From Heliocidaris erythrogramma (lineage: Eukaryota > Echinodermata > Echinoidea > Camarodonta > Echinometridae): DNA of 64,000 nt. The translations under genes and the position numbers were made by a program. Below the pieces are notes generated by a model. It was not told where the DNA came from, ran no database searches, and was given only the letters and a program-made list of their open reading frames with translations. Location: assembly GCA_025617745.1 (NCBI GenBank), contig CM046871.1, positions 35,148,294 through 35,212,293 of the forward strand. Direction: 5' to 3'. Position 1 is the first letter of the stretch. Each line of letters begins with the position of its first letter. This document shows positions 45,972 to 57,365 of this stretch, piece by piece.

Positions 45972-46439
45972 GTTTTTGAGTCATACACTGGTAATAAAAT
46001 AGTAAATTGTGTTTTTGAGTCATACACTGGTAATAAAATAGTAAATTGTGTTTTTGAGTCATACACTGGTAATAAAATAGTAAATTGTGTTTTTGAGTCA
46101 TACACTGGTAATAAAATAGTAAATTGTGTTTTTGAGTCATACACTGGTAATAAAATAGTAAATTGTGTTTTTGAGTCATACACTGGTAATAAAATAGTAA
46201 ATTGTGTTTTTGAGTCATACACTGGTAATAAAATAGTAAATTGTGTTTTTGAGTCATACACTGGTAATAAAATAGTAAATTGTGTTTTTGAGTCATACAC
46301 TGGTAATAAAATAGTAAATTGTGTTTTTGAGTCATACACTGGTAATAAAATAGTAAATTGTGTTTTTGAGTCATACACTGGTAATAAAATAGTAAATTGT
46401 GTTTTTGAGTCATACACTGGTAATAAAATAGTAAATTGT
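45972..46439. repeat. 39-bp minisatellite, 12 copies
   Basis: The unit starts GTTTTTGAGTCATACACTGG and ends ATAGTAAATTGT. All twelve copies look identical. As 39 is divisible by three, both strands stay open in some frames (13-residue repeats), but there is no coding context. Confidence 0.95.
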
Positions 46440-46765
46440 ATGAAATGCCCAGCAATAGAGTACCGAAGTGCAACATCATACCGACCAAGTTGTCAAGCTT
46501 ACTGGTTCCAAACAGTTTTGCGCTAAAACAACAGCGTGGAGATCACACCAATGCCAAACACTTAATTTGCCCTGCTCCAGCGCATTGCTTGAACGATTTC
46601 GCAGGGAACCTCATGCACGGGCTCTGCCGTTTTGAACCAGTAACCTGGACGACGATCGAACACGCCGTCAGCACTTCGGTACCCTACAGGTCCCCTGAAG
46701 TTAATCTGTACTTTCCCCCAAGTGGTGGCAGTAAGGAAGGGGCTTTCATCGTATTTTCTTCTCCG
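46440..46765. other. Anonymous sequence with an unexplained open frame
   Basis: A plus-strand frame of about 110 residues (46436-46768) lies in non-repetitive, fairly GC-balanced sequence. I recognise no domain, and the frame begins inside the minisatellite edge and ends in a palindromic MITE. It may be a fragment of an old element. Confidence 0.3.
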
Positions 46766-47080
46766 TGACCCGTATTCTGAACTCTGGTTTAACTTAAACC
46801 ATGGTTTAAATCTGTGGTTTAACTATGGGTAGCCATAAATATCAAAAATTTGTTTACACTGTATGTTCCTTAGGTTTACTGGATTCTGGTTCTCATGCTT
46901 TAATAGTCAAGAAAACTATTGTACTTATCATTCCCAGACAGTATTTAAATTTTTGAGTACCAAAAATGCTGATAAACTGAATATCTACTGTTAGAGATTT
47001 GTGTCACATTTGGCTGCCCATAGTGAAACCACACATTTAGACCATGGTTTAAGTTAAACCGGAGTTCAGAATACGGGCCC
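46766..47080. mobile_element. Foldback MITE, 315 bp
   Basis: GACCCGTATTCTGAACTCTG / CGGAGTTCAGAATACGGGCC ends, then TTTAACTTAAACCATGGTTT repeated inverted. Inner GGTAGCC and GGCTGCC also pair. A partial relative is at 63200-63271. Confidence 0.8.
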
Positions 47081-47797
47081 ATGTAGATAAAATGAAGAGG
47101 ATGACTTTTGAAGCGACACAGAGTATGTGTTCATGTTCTTACTTGCTGGTTAACTTGAGTAGTCTTTTTCTCCAAGGATCAGTTAACTTCATAAAAATCG
47201 GGCTACATTCATTGTTGCAAGAAAGATGGAAATAAAAACGGTGTTATTACATGAGTTAGCAGGGTCAGTCAAAGCTTAATGGATCATGAATTGGACATAT
47301 CCATCCCCCCCCCCCCCCCCCCCCGTAATTAAACAAAAATGCCATGTTGTTCACCGATTTAAAGGTCCAAAATAAGTAAATAAAAAAATAGAAATAATAA
47401 TATAAATGTAACTTATACAGCGTCAAATCCACTCAGTGGAGTGCTCAAGGTGCATGTTGAATGAAATAAGAATTAAACAGAAATGTTTTTACATGATTTT
47501 TAAAAGAATCAGATGTTATGCAATTTTTGATGTCTTCAGGAAGGCTATGTAGGGATGGCTCCAATGTGCAGTTATTCTGAAAATGACCCGTATTATTTAG
47601 TCCAACATGTTTTCATTGTGTATACTGTACCTAATATGGGGATGAACAGGAATGAAGAATTATCAAAAATGAAGTATCATTTTACCGGTACTCAATACTG
47701 GTCTGATCCAAGCTCTCGGGCTATCAACCTCATGAAGACTTCAATGTAATTATTCATGTGTGGGATAACATAAACTTCAGGCTTGACAATGTATACC
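47081..47797. other. Intronic sequence with poly-C and a SINE tail
   Basis: A C run lies near 47306-47324. 47394-47480 (AATAATATAAATG, then GTGGAGTGCTCAAGGTGC) looks like a SINE 3' fragment. Confidence 0.45.
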
Positions 47798-48190
47798 CCT
47801 TTCAGGACAGGAATTATTTAAGGGCTAAATTGATCACATTTTTTTCTTCAAATTGACAACAATAACATTTTTCTTTAGTGCTACATGGTTCTATTAAGGT
47901 CGAATGTCTTAGAAAACAATATACATGTTACAAAGTTTTAAAAATTGCCAATTTTGATAAAAAACAATGATTTCGAACCCCTCAATGTGTTGCCAATTTA
48001 GGAATTTTAAAGCATATTCTCGTTTTTTAAATTCTTTGCATCAAATGCAATATTGTCATGCAACAAAAATGGACATAGTGTGTGCAGAAATTTGGCTCTT
48101 TCCACTCTTGCATCTGGTATAATGTGTTAGAGCTCTGACTCAAAAAGTTATTGAGCCAAACCACGAAATGTGGTCAATTGTCTTGTACTT
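47798..48190. repeat. Diverged relative of the 13614 element
   Basis: It shares CCCTTTCA, GACAGGAATTATTTAAGGG, TTTTAAAAATTGCCAATTTT and TTATTGAGCCAAACCAC. The right terminus is lost. Confidence 0.75.
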
Positions 48191-48728
48191 TAATCACTGA
48201 ATACTGATGCAATATAATGCATCCTATATGGAGATGGTCTTAACCTAAAAAATAAACCTATGGGTCTTGTCTGTTTTACAACAGTCACAACTGAATGAGG
48301 CTGATGTTTACATAATAATCTTTAAAAAATATAATTTTGCTATTTTTTTTTTGGCTTTTTTTCTTTAAAGCATGGAAATTAAAATGTCTGTAAATCTTTT
48401 GAAGTGTCTGGGTTGGACTGATGTACACGTATGCACATTGTAGCAAACAGTTTAGACGTTTATGGGTTCAGCAAAGCATTAGATGTAGACTGAATCAGAA
48501 TCTAACTACAATGATGCAGAAATAAATGTGTAAACAAGCAGTTCATTAAATTCCATTTCAAAGAAAGAATTATTACCTGAACTACATTTACAATGAAATA
48601 CAAGTGAATTTTCTTCTGGTCGATCATCAAACTCATAGTGGAACGACACACACTCCGGCATCAATTACTTTGCGATCAATTTCAAACACTGACGGAATTC
48701 TTTACTTCAACCATAGACCCAAAATTAT
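48191..48728. other. Intronic sequence
   Basis: Anonymous sequence, nothing recognised. Confidence 0.4.
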
Positions 48729-49684
48729 ACCTAACCCTAACCCTAATCCAAAATTCAATTAGCCATTCGTAATTACAATTTGCGGATGTGCAGATTTAGG
48801 TCATTTGTGCCGAGTACATTACTGACATATGCTGTCGTTTTGTTAGCACCACGATGCGCATACCAGTATGATTTTACATGTTAAAGCAGATAACCGGAGA
48901 AATGTCCCATAAAATAAGAAATAGGACAAATTATACATTTTTGGAAAGCTAATCCCCCAAAGAATACGATGAAATTCAATTTTAGAGATGTAAGCTTGTT
49001 CAAAAATATTATCAGGACTTTGTTTCAAGACCCCTGACAGGGTCTCAGATGAGCCACGAAAGCGAGAATTCTTGCACTAGAAAAATGACGTCATTCTCGG
49101 GACAGCTAGCTTACGGTATACGACTTGACTGTACTGTAGCTGTATGAATCGTATATGTGTGTGTGGCTGCTGCAGTGATTCACCCAGTGATTGATGGAAT
49201 GACGGTGTGATTCCAGGTTCTAACATCTGAATCAGGGCCAAAATCAGACATTTTGTCAACAAGATTTTCAAAGATTGGAAGAAATCAGTAGCTTACCTCG
49301 AACCGTGAACGTTATGTGCGCGCGCTGTATTGACGTGATCGTGAGCTAGCTAGAAGCAAGCAAGTGTGTCCCGAGTATTACGTCACATTTCCAAGGTTGA
49401 AAAAGATGTGAATATTTTGGCACACATTTGAAACAGAATATTAATTTATGAAAACCTATGGATTTCGAATGTTGATGGAATGTTTTAGGGCATCTTCCCC
49501 TTTCCGTTGATACCAAATTTATTGCATTTTGATTTGTTTGTACATCTCCGAGTAACACCAACAAGTAGCGCATCCACCAAAACAAATGCGCGTGCGCGTA
49601 CAAATTGGGGTCATTTCAGGGTCATTTCTACATTGTACCATGAATTAATTATGAAGTGGTTTATTGCTACACTAACCCTAACCC
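48729..49684. mobile_element. Interrupted MITE between two telomere-like motifs
   Basis: 48757-48886 matches the left half and 49551-49672 the right half of the element at 53585-53810 (ATTACAATTTGCG, CACCACGATGCGCA, CAGTATGATTTTACAT / AAGTAGCGC, ACAAATGC, TCATTTCTAC). About 660 bp of foreign sequence separates them. CCTAACCCTAACCCTAA (48731) and CTAACCCTAACCCT (49671) lie just outside. Confidence 0.6.
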
Positions 49685-49744
49685 TGTACTTCTGACGAAA
49701 CAAGCACCGAGCGACTGTCATTGGGGCTAACTCATCCAAACTCA

Positions 49745-49932
49745 TTGATAAAGGGCTGTTCACATCTGTCTGATTAACAATAAAAATAACAAGATTTTTC
49801 ATTAAAGGTATACCCTACTGTACGGTGAGTACGTGTGAGTATCCTCGTGTCTGTCCATAGTAGGGCAGCCCTAGGGTGTACCTTTAATGAAAAACCTTGT
49901 TATTGCTACTGGACTGAAGTGACCAGCCATTA
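49745..49932. mobile_element. MITE, ~188 bp
   Basis: The left GGGCTGTTCACATCTGTC resembles the unit GGGCTGGTCACATTTGTCG at 62.7 kb. The inner arms AACAAGATTTTTCATTAAAG and TTTAATGAAAAACCTTGTT are inverted, and the right end is AGTGACCAGCC. Confidence 0.7.
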
Positions 49933-50005
49933 AATCTTCTTGTCCATGTGCCCCATTACACGGAAGCAAGGAAGCTGAAATCCAGTGCTGAAGATGGTGA
50001 TGAGC

Positions 50006-50514
50006 TTTAACCACTTGACTGCTCACAGTAATATATCACCGAGACCCCCGTGCTAACGCATTTCGCGCACACACACACATTTGCCCCTTGAATTTACATG
50101 GTCTTCAATTTGTTATTGCTTCAGAAAATTCTAATGATCCATCACTATGATCAGCATCACTGTTTCATCCTGCAAGTTCAATCGAGGAAGTACTAGGCTT
50201 GCCTACTACCTCCCTGGTTCAATGTACGCGACGCCATTTTGATCATTAATGCTGTACCATCTCTATATGGAGAAATGACTTGAGATTGACTGATTTTTGC
50301 CATGGAAAGTCCCGCTATCTATTTCTAAAGAGCTCCATCTATTGTCAGAACACTGTATTGTTATTCTGGTGCTAAATATAAGGTAGGGGTAGAAACACAG
50401 CTGTGCGAAGCTGCTAATGCAACACTGACAAACCCTGTAATATTACGGGCTCCGCACCAAGCATAAGGAATAGAAAACCTGTAATATTACGGGGTCAGCA
50501 CTCAAGTGGTTAAA
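50006..50514. mobile_element. MITE, ~509 bp
   Basis: TTTAACCACTTGACTGCTCA at the left and GCACTCAAGTGGTTAAA at the right are inverted. CTGTAATATTACGGG occurs twice near the right end and, in altered form, on the left. Confidence 0.7.
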
Positions 50515-51480
50515 GGGGGAGCGCCATTTTTTTTTCTCACTTCTACGCAGACTAATGAGAAATGTGTTTGTTAGTAAAGCACACACAGAGAAAGCCAAGT
50601 CTCACAAATTTATGAGATGCTGTTTTTCAGAAGCTGCAGACTTAACACGGAAAGGGAACTATATACAAATCTTGGAAATGTATCGGTACCTCGTTCAAAA
50701 GTTCATCTGTTATGACAATACCGGTTCTTCCTTTAAGTTCCAGCTGTGGTTTCAAAGAAATTCAGACTTTTAGTCCACTGCACATCACAGCACACTTTTC
50801 ATTAGAAATTCATCAATTTTTCTTAATGATGTATTATGATGACTCAAGATATATTTTTCACCAAGCAAATAAAGATGTCCTATAGCACACTGCATGCTCC
50901 ACCTATGCCCCAATCTCTGCAAGTATTAGAGACACTTCTGTCGCAAGTTAATTAGTTTTCTATTACCGTTAAGACTAGGTCCTGTCTTAAATTTCATCAA
51001 AATCAATAGCAACTCATCTAAAATTTTGTATCAATCGCGACTTGAGATAGACGAATGAGGACCTGCGATCACTCCAGCCCTTTATAGACCAGCACACATG
51101 GAAAGAATTCATTCACAATGTGACTCTACTCTTATCACAGCTGGACTTGCATCCTTTACTTTAACTTAAGAAATGAGAGCATGCTCCATTTTTTTTTGTA
51201 ATTTACATCTGTAATTATAAATCTAATTACCAAATCATGCTATCACAATTCATTTTCATAAATGCCACCTGCCTACAAGTCGCATACATGCATATTTCAT
51301 TGTTTTTTTTTATGAAGCAGGCTAGTTGCACTGTATTTTAAGAATGAATAACACAAAGTTCTGGGGGAGGTGTCTTCTTCCTACATGTCTAGCTATTTCT
51401 TTCTTCTATTCTTTATATAAGATACTCCAAGCACTATCGTAAAACCATCTCAATGATGATCACCAACAGCTCATCACCAT
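50515..51480. other. Intronic sequence, nothing recognised
   Basis: Anonymous sequence. One 72-residue plus-strand frame (50555-50773) has no recognisable motif. Confidence 0.4.
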
Positions 51481-51705
51481 AATCATTACCTTACCATAAT
51501 CCACCCATCACCACTATTATCATCAACATCATTATCATAATCCTGAAATTCCTGATCCCCTCATCATCAGCAGCAGCATCCTCATCATTTTCATCATCTT
51601 CATCGTCATTATGAACATCATCAGTATCATCATAATCCTGATCCCCTCATCAGCAACAGCATCGTCCTCATCATCATTTTCATCATCTTCATCCCCATCA
51701 CCATC

Positions 51706-51736
<31 letters not shown>

Positions 51737-52145
51737 GTATCATCCCCTCATCATCAGCAGCATCATCCTCGTCATCATTTTCATCATCTTCATCCCCATC
51801 TTCATCATCAGTATCATCATAATCCTGATCCCCTATCAGCAACAGCATCGTCCTCATCATCATTTTCATCATCTTCATCCCCATCACCATCTTCATCATC
51901 ATCATCATCATCATCATCAGTATCATCCCCTCATCATCAGCAGCATCATCCTCGTCATCATTTTCATCATCTTCATCCCCATCTTCATCATCAGTATCAT
52001 CATAATCCTGATCCCCTATCAGCAGCATCGTCCTCATCATCATCATTTTCATCATCTTCATCCCCATCACCCTCTTCATCATCACCATCAGTATCATCCT
52101 AATCTTGATCCAGTCTTCAGCAGCAGCATCATCTTAATCATCATA
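51481..52145. repeat. CAT/ATC microsatellite with a ~189-bp higher-order repeat
   Basis: ATC triplets throughout. A unit beginning TCCTGATCCCCT...CAGCA(ACAG)CATCGTCCTC recurs near 51631, 51820 and 52009. Acidic or Ser-rich peptides read from it are artefacts. Confidence 0.93.
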
Positions 52146-52490
52146 ATCCTCACCATGAGTACCAGTAACACCACAAGGTAACTATGATGACACCTACTGA
52201 GAGTCATAAGGTATCTCTCTGTCTGAAATAAGGGTTCTCATAATAAAGTGAGGTTTTCCAAATATCTATACATATCTATACATCCCAATCAATATATTGA
52301 GATGGGAACATAGTTACAGATAATAACACCATTTTAAAGAATGTTCCTATAAAGAATGCTCCGACCTTTACCCCAATGAATACAAAGCGTGAGCCATCTC
52401 AGGATGAAGCTCATTAGAAATGCATACTGAATGAAGATGAAGCCACCTCCAACAGGATATAATGAAGATTTGTGTCATTTTGTGACTATA
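52146..52490. other. Intronic sequence
   Basis: Anonymous sequence, nothing recognised. Confidence 0.4.
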
Positions 52491-52750
52491 AAGGCTCATT
52501 CACACAACACAGTAAACTGCCTAAAAAATGCTGTCGCAAATTGAAAACGAAGAAAACGATTTATGTATAATGTGTAAATGAATGACAGACGGAGATGAAA
52601 AATCAGTCGCTGCATACAACAAAGGCTGTTCGTTTACTGATCTGTGTGTTATAAGATTCAGAAATGTGAATTTCACTACGATTACGTCACTTCATTTTGC
52701 CGCGGTGATTTTTTTTAAGGGGTTTACTATGTCGTGTGTGAACGAGCCTT
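52491..52750. mobile_element. MITE, 260 bp
   Basis: AAGGCTCATTCACACAACAC and the inverted right end AAGGCTCGTTCACACACGAC, then AGTAAAC in both. Confidence 0.8.
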
Positions 52751-52793
52751 TCTGTTGGGCAATTCCTCATGGGAGGAAAAAAAACTGAATGTA

Positions 52794-52976
52794 CTGTAAA
52801 CGTGGAATATTTCGCGCAGCATGAAATGTGCGCGAAAATAAAAACACGCAAATATTTTTGTTTATATATTCTTTTGCCCATGAGCCTAGAACGTTTGCGA
52901 AATTAAAAACACGCGAAATTCACTTTACTCAGCCGAGCACGAAAAATTAATCGTGCAAAAATTTCCACTTTTACAG
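52794..52976. mobile_element. TA-flanked MITE, 183 bp
   Basis: CTGTAAACGTGGAA and TTCCACTTTTACAG are inverted ends, flanked by TA (52792-52793 and 52977-52978), as in Tc1/mariner-type insertions. The interior repeats CGCGAAA(A/T) words. Confidence 0.8.
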
Positions 52977-53280
52977 TATTTCTTCATCATGAAGAGAAGA
53001 ACACGATCTGTCAATAATTGTAATGGCAAAAAAGTTGAAAAATTAGAACAAGTAAGCCAAGTTCTGCGAATAATTCCACTTCAGGCATTGTTTCGTTGTG
53101 AGAAAAAAGATATATTTCAAAATAGCATGATGTGTATCACTTGACTCTACAACAGTTACATCAAGTGAAAACAGAACACAAATGCATGCCATGCAAAAGT
53201 ATCGCAACAGAGCTATGTTGTTCAGTTACCACCTAAGTGAAATTGCCCTTTTCTTTGCGTGTAATATACCATACTGCAAC
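52977..53280. other. Intronic sequence
   Basis: Anonymous sequence, nothing recognised. Confidence 0.4.
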
Positions 53281-53432
53281 CTGGGATCTGTTTCATAAAA
53301 CTTGTTACCAATAACAAGTTGCAATAATAGTTATAAGCTACTGAAATCCATGAATCTGATTGGCTGAGAGCAAATTTCTCATAGAAATGGGGTAGTTGTT
53401 ATACATAAAAAGTTGTATGAAACAGGGCCCAG
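53281..53432. mobile_element. Foldback MITE F2
   Basis: CTGTTTCATAAAACTTGTTA on the left, GTTGTATGAAACAGGGCCC on the right, core CTGATTGGCTGAGAGCAAAT. Confidence 0.85.
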
Positions 53433-53584
53433 GTATTCATGTATAAATGCAGGTTACAGCTGAAGTACGCATGAGGATAACGCTCAACATCGGAACAATA
53501 AAAGTGATGATGTAGCATGAATAATACAAACTACAACGAATCAAAGAAACAGATTCAGAACAGCAACAGAATATGCATAGTCTA

Positions 53585-53810
53585 AATAAACCAGTTCGTA
53601 ATTACAATTTGCGCATGTACAGATAAAGGTAATTTGTACCGATTATTTAGTACAATTGACCTATATACGCAGTCATTTTGTAACGCACCACGATGCGCAC
53701 ACCAGTATGATTTTACATATTATACAAGTAGCGCGTCCACAAAAACAAATGCACGTGCGTATACAATCATGGGTCATTTCTACCATGTAATAATTACGAA
53801 CTGGTTTATT
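53585..53810. mobile_element. MITE with 20-bp perfect inverted ends, 226 bp
   Basis: AATAAACCAGTTCGTAATTA and TAATTACGAACTGGTTTATT. It ends 86 bp downstream of the AP1S exon 4 donor, inside the large intron. Confidence 0.85.
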
Positions 53811-53896
53811 ACATCCAGAGCTTAAAAAATGCAAAATCACAGGATAGGAAAGAGCCATGAAATATATGCAAACTTGAAAGGTAATGGTGTACGTAC

Positions 53897-54034
53897 CTCT
53901 GACAGAAGATCCTGAGCCTGTATTGCCTTGAGAACATTCTTTTTACTGGTCTCCTGTATCTCACCACCAAGCATGAGCTCATCCAGCATGAAGTACGCTT
54001 TCTCAAAGTTGAAGATGATGTCTAGCTCACATAC
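53897..54034 (-). CDS. AP1S: AP1S, coding exon 4 of the reconstructed set
   Basis: 46 codons, phase 0 at both ends. The acceptor is TATTGCAG|GTATGTGAG and the donor is TCAGAG|GTACGT. It encodes [15 protein letters not shown], then [20 protein letters not shown] and [12 protein letters not shown]. The block [17 protein letters not shown]...GGE.QETSKK is near-invariant in sigma-1 subunits and covers the C-terminal part of the longin-type fold that contacts the gamma subunit. No stop, frameshift or missing conserved residue is seen. The upstream partner exon is 673 bp away; the downstream one is at 24888. Confidence 0.95.
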
Positions 54035-54454
54035 CTGCAATAGTCATTTGAAGCATTATAATGAGCAGAAGAATAAAGAGAGAGAGAAGGAAGTACATTC
54101 ATTCTTCAGCCCAGTGTCATGTCATTTAAACTTTAATATCTTGTTACTTGTTACTGGCACTGTTTAGCCATGGTCGGATATGAGAGAAATATGGGCTTGC
54201 ATTATCCAAGGGGAATTTCTGGACAGGATCCGCAAATTTTGCAGATTTATCCTGTCAATATCTTTGGCAGTGAGAATTCGCCCTTGGTATTTTTTATTCT
54301 AAATCCTAACGCTTGGTATTAGCACCATCTGTGTTATAGAGTGGATGGAAACTCGGTCTAAAGAGCTCTGATATAACAAAGGTAATTTTGCTGGTCCCAA
54401 GTCTTTATGTTCCTTTGGGGTTTTTTTTACCCTGATATAAGGAGATTCCTGATA

Positions 54455-54628
54455 CAGTGAAACCTGTCTATAAAGACCGCTTAAGGGAGACAAGAAAAGC
54501 GGCCTTTATGAGCAGATGGTCTTTATGTACAGGTTCCTTTAATACACGTTTCAATGAGAAACACTTTTTCAAGGGAAACAAAAATTGTGGTCTTTATAGA
54601 CAGGTGGTCGCTAAAACAGGTTTGACTG
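54455..54628. mobile_element. TA-flanked MITE in an AP1S intron, 174 bp
   Basis: Ends CAGTGAAACCTGTCTATAAA and AAACAGGTTTGACTG are inverted with TA outside (54453-54454, 54629-54630). TAAAGACC/GGTCTTTAT words repeat inside. It fills about a quarter of the 673-bp intron. Confidence 0.75.
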
Positions 54629-54707
54629 TATCACGATGTAATATTCACGGTCCCACGGTCCTCGTTACGGTGAGTTTCCACTGCGCTCCTTTACTAGGGA
54701 TACTCAC

Positions 54708-54816
54708 ACTACCAAAGTATTTATCCAGAAGCTCAACGTATCTATGGATAATCTCCAGAGTCAATAGTTCATTGTCGTTCTCTTCAATGGCACAGCAGAA
54801 ATAGAGACTGGCATAC
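54708..54816 (-). CDS. AP1S: AP1S, coding exon 3 of the reconstructed set
   Basis: 109 nt. The acceptor TCACACAG|GTATGCC supplies the last base of an Arg codon begun in the previous exon. The donor AGT|GTGAGT ends on a codon boundary. It encodes [20 protein letters not shown], then [49 protein letters not shown] is diagnostic for AP-1 sigma, and its joining to VCELD in the next exon restores the family sequence without gap. The product is a small subunit of the AP-1 clathrin adaptor that works at trans-Golgi and endosomal membranes. Confidence 0.96.
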
Positions 54817-55122
54817 CTGTGTGAGTGAAGGCAAGCAAGAATTTTTACGACTCGTGCCCCAGCAACAATACACCGCTTCTGTAATGTATGCAAATTTATG
54901 CACATATATTTTCTGAGCACCTAGTGACGAGCTATTCCATGAACCTGCTTTTTTATACATGAGCCTCAATGCTTGGAATCCAGTTTGCATACATTACTTG
55001 TTGCTATGCCTGGCAAACCTCCAGCAAGCTTTCAGGTTGTCAAGAACAACCTTTGTTTGAAAGGTATGCATAAAATATGCATAAAATTTGCATACATTAC
55101 TGAAGTGGTTTATTGCTTCACA

Positions 55123-57365
55123 CACTATGAACATGGCTATTATGTAAAAAAAGTAGAACAGGTGAATATGCATGTACACCTGTTATACATATGGGCAATT
55201 CCATGAAAAATGTTCACTTTAGTAAAAAAATGAAGTTTGCAATTGCACTTAAACTCTCAAATATTCTTGAAAAGTAATGTATAAATGTTCATTTTCCAAT
55301 AGACAAATCATTAAACTGACAAATTTTCGTATTTTTTTCCACCAGTGAAAATTTAATATGATGTATCGCAATAACACAAAAATGTGGCTATTTTGAAGAG
55401 TTTATTCTTCCTGTCTCTAATGAAGGCCTATAAAATCTACTGGAGGTCTCCTTCAACTTTTAAACAGTAGTTCAGTGTACATATCAACAGAAAATCACAA
55501 TGAATGTTTATATCATTCATCAATTTTCGAGGCATTGATCCTCAAAATTGTGTGATTTCTTTATCATTAGAAGTGTCATGTCCGTTACGTTTTTCACTTA
55601 AAGTTTTCATAGCCAACAGGAAATTTGTATTTGGTTACTGTAAATTCAGTTTCTATGTTAGAACTAAATCCCCTTACATGTGTAGCAACCATTTTTCCTT
55701 ACCACTGTCAGTTTTCAAGCAAATGGCGTAGCGGACATGACACTTTGCGTAACGGACATGACACTTTATATACGACAAGTGGCAGAAACCACAATGTGGG
55801 CTCCATTTAATAGATTGATTATTATTTTCAATTGCTTGAGGATAGTGGGATGTTTCTAGATACTAGTGACTCATAAATATAAATCTGCTTGTTATATTTA
55901 AGACACAACAACAAGCAGATTTTTCAGTTTACCCATGGAAGTCTGTAGATTTCAGATGATCTTGCCAGCCCTGTTATGTAATCCCATTCCAACATCTTGA
56001 TCATGATTCATGACCAACATGCAGCAGCAGGTATGTCCCTGTTATAGTGGATTACTGAAGCCAAGACAATGCAGTTCCACTATTGGCCATCTCCCTAGCA
56101 CTTTTCCATGATAACTTAGACCTCATTTCATAATGACACTGGTTTTGTGGAACTGCTTTAGTGCATGTTGCAGATACATGTAGTTAACTTTCTTTCTTTA
56201 AAACTGATGTGAATCATTCAGGACATTTTCATGATATGTTCAAACTTTTGATCAGGTCTGGTTCATTAAGTTTTCTTTGCCTCAAAGCTTGAGACGTGCT
56301 CTACTTTGTTGTATGTTGTTGTGGTACTCTAAGCATTATATTCCATGCATTGTAGTATAGTTGTTAGATCACTAAAACCTGAAAAAAAGAACTTAGATGT
56401 GTTACTATTTAACATTTGGTAGTATTACTGAGCTGTTAGTTTTGTCTTTTTTATGCCAAATGTTTTTTTGAAAGAAAGAAGTGAAGATATGGTTCACTTC
56501 ACAAGGGTGTCATGTCCGTTACGCTAGCATATTAATACTATCTGAGAAATATTACCCTATAAAGGAGAAAACACCATAGCATCAACTAATAATTTGTTCT
56601 GTTTTGGTATGGAGGGTAGTATTAACTAAAATGTATCATAAATTGTAGCTAGCTGGTGCAGAAGCAAGTTTGCTTTATTTTTTATATCTTGTATAAACAT
56701 TGAAAAACCAACCCTTCTAAAATTACAGAAATATATGAGATAGTATACTATAGAATACCAGTTATGATGTGTGATCTTTCAACCTTACTATATGAACAAT
56801 AAAATATCTGCCATATCTCGTAATAAAACAAATATGGCCGCTCACAAAAAGTGGACAAAACTGTCATGTCCGTTACGCTACATTCTGAGCTATAAAAAAA
56901 GAATGCAATGTGAAACTAATCTCAAACATGAATTTATGATTACAGCATGACTTTAAGTTTTAATTAATACCCAAACCAGGTTCATTCTATCCCAAAACTC
57001 ACAGGAATTTTCATAATAAAAAGTAGGTTAAAAAGCCTTGTCCATTTTGTGTCATGTCCGTTACGCTCACAACGAGTGCATTTTCTCCACAACCGTTCAA
57101 TAAAATGATGTGAAATTTCATGAGTATATCCCTGATAGTCAAATGTGTCTGATAAACTCAATAAAAATTGTTTGGAGACTGCCAATTCTATTGTGTGATG
57201 TTTTGAATTACAAAAAACTGTCTGAATGTCATGTCCGTTACGCTGGAATTGACCATATATTTACATAATAGCAATGAAGGGATGTTCTATTGTCTACCAG
57301 AACAATTGTGGAAGTTACAATGAGGAGCTGTATATTTTGTCCGCTTCTTTGTCGTGTTCATAGTG
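55123..57365. mobile_element. CACTA-like palindromic MITE, copy C, split by a larger element
   Basis: CACTATGAACATGG at the left and TTCATAGTG at the right, with duplication ACA (55120-55122 and 57366-57368). The left arm has an internal deletion compared with copies A and B. The centre holds the 2.06-kb element 55192-57255. Together they make up about 80% of the 2.8-kb AP1S intron. Confidence 0.85.
55192..57255. mobile_element. TA-flanked transposon with seven copies of an 18-bp motif, 2.06 kb
   Basis: Ends TGGGCAATTCCA and TGGAATTGACCA are inverted with one mismatch, flanked by TA (55190-55191 and 57256-57257). TGTCATGTCCGTTACGCT or a near match occurs at about 55573(+), 55726(-), 55747(-), 56507(+), 56862(+), 57050(+) and 57227(+). 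The last touches the right terminus. The longest frames are short and unlike transposases. Confidence 0.78.

Noticed and set aside
45972..46439. CRISPR-like regular array
   Set aside because: The repeats are contiguous 39-bp units without unique spacers, in an animal genome.
45904..46488. 194-residue minus-strand frame with 13-residue repeats
   Set aside because: It is produced by a 39-bp minisatellite whose unit length is divisible by three.
46436..46768. 110-residue plus-strand frame in non-repeat sequence
   Set aside because: It has no recognisable domain, begins at the minisatellite edge and runs into a foldback MITE. It is noted only as anonymous.
51611..52102. Ser-rich plus frame and Asp/Met-rich minus frame
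   Set aside because: Both are translations of CAT/ATC repeats with a duplicated block.
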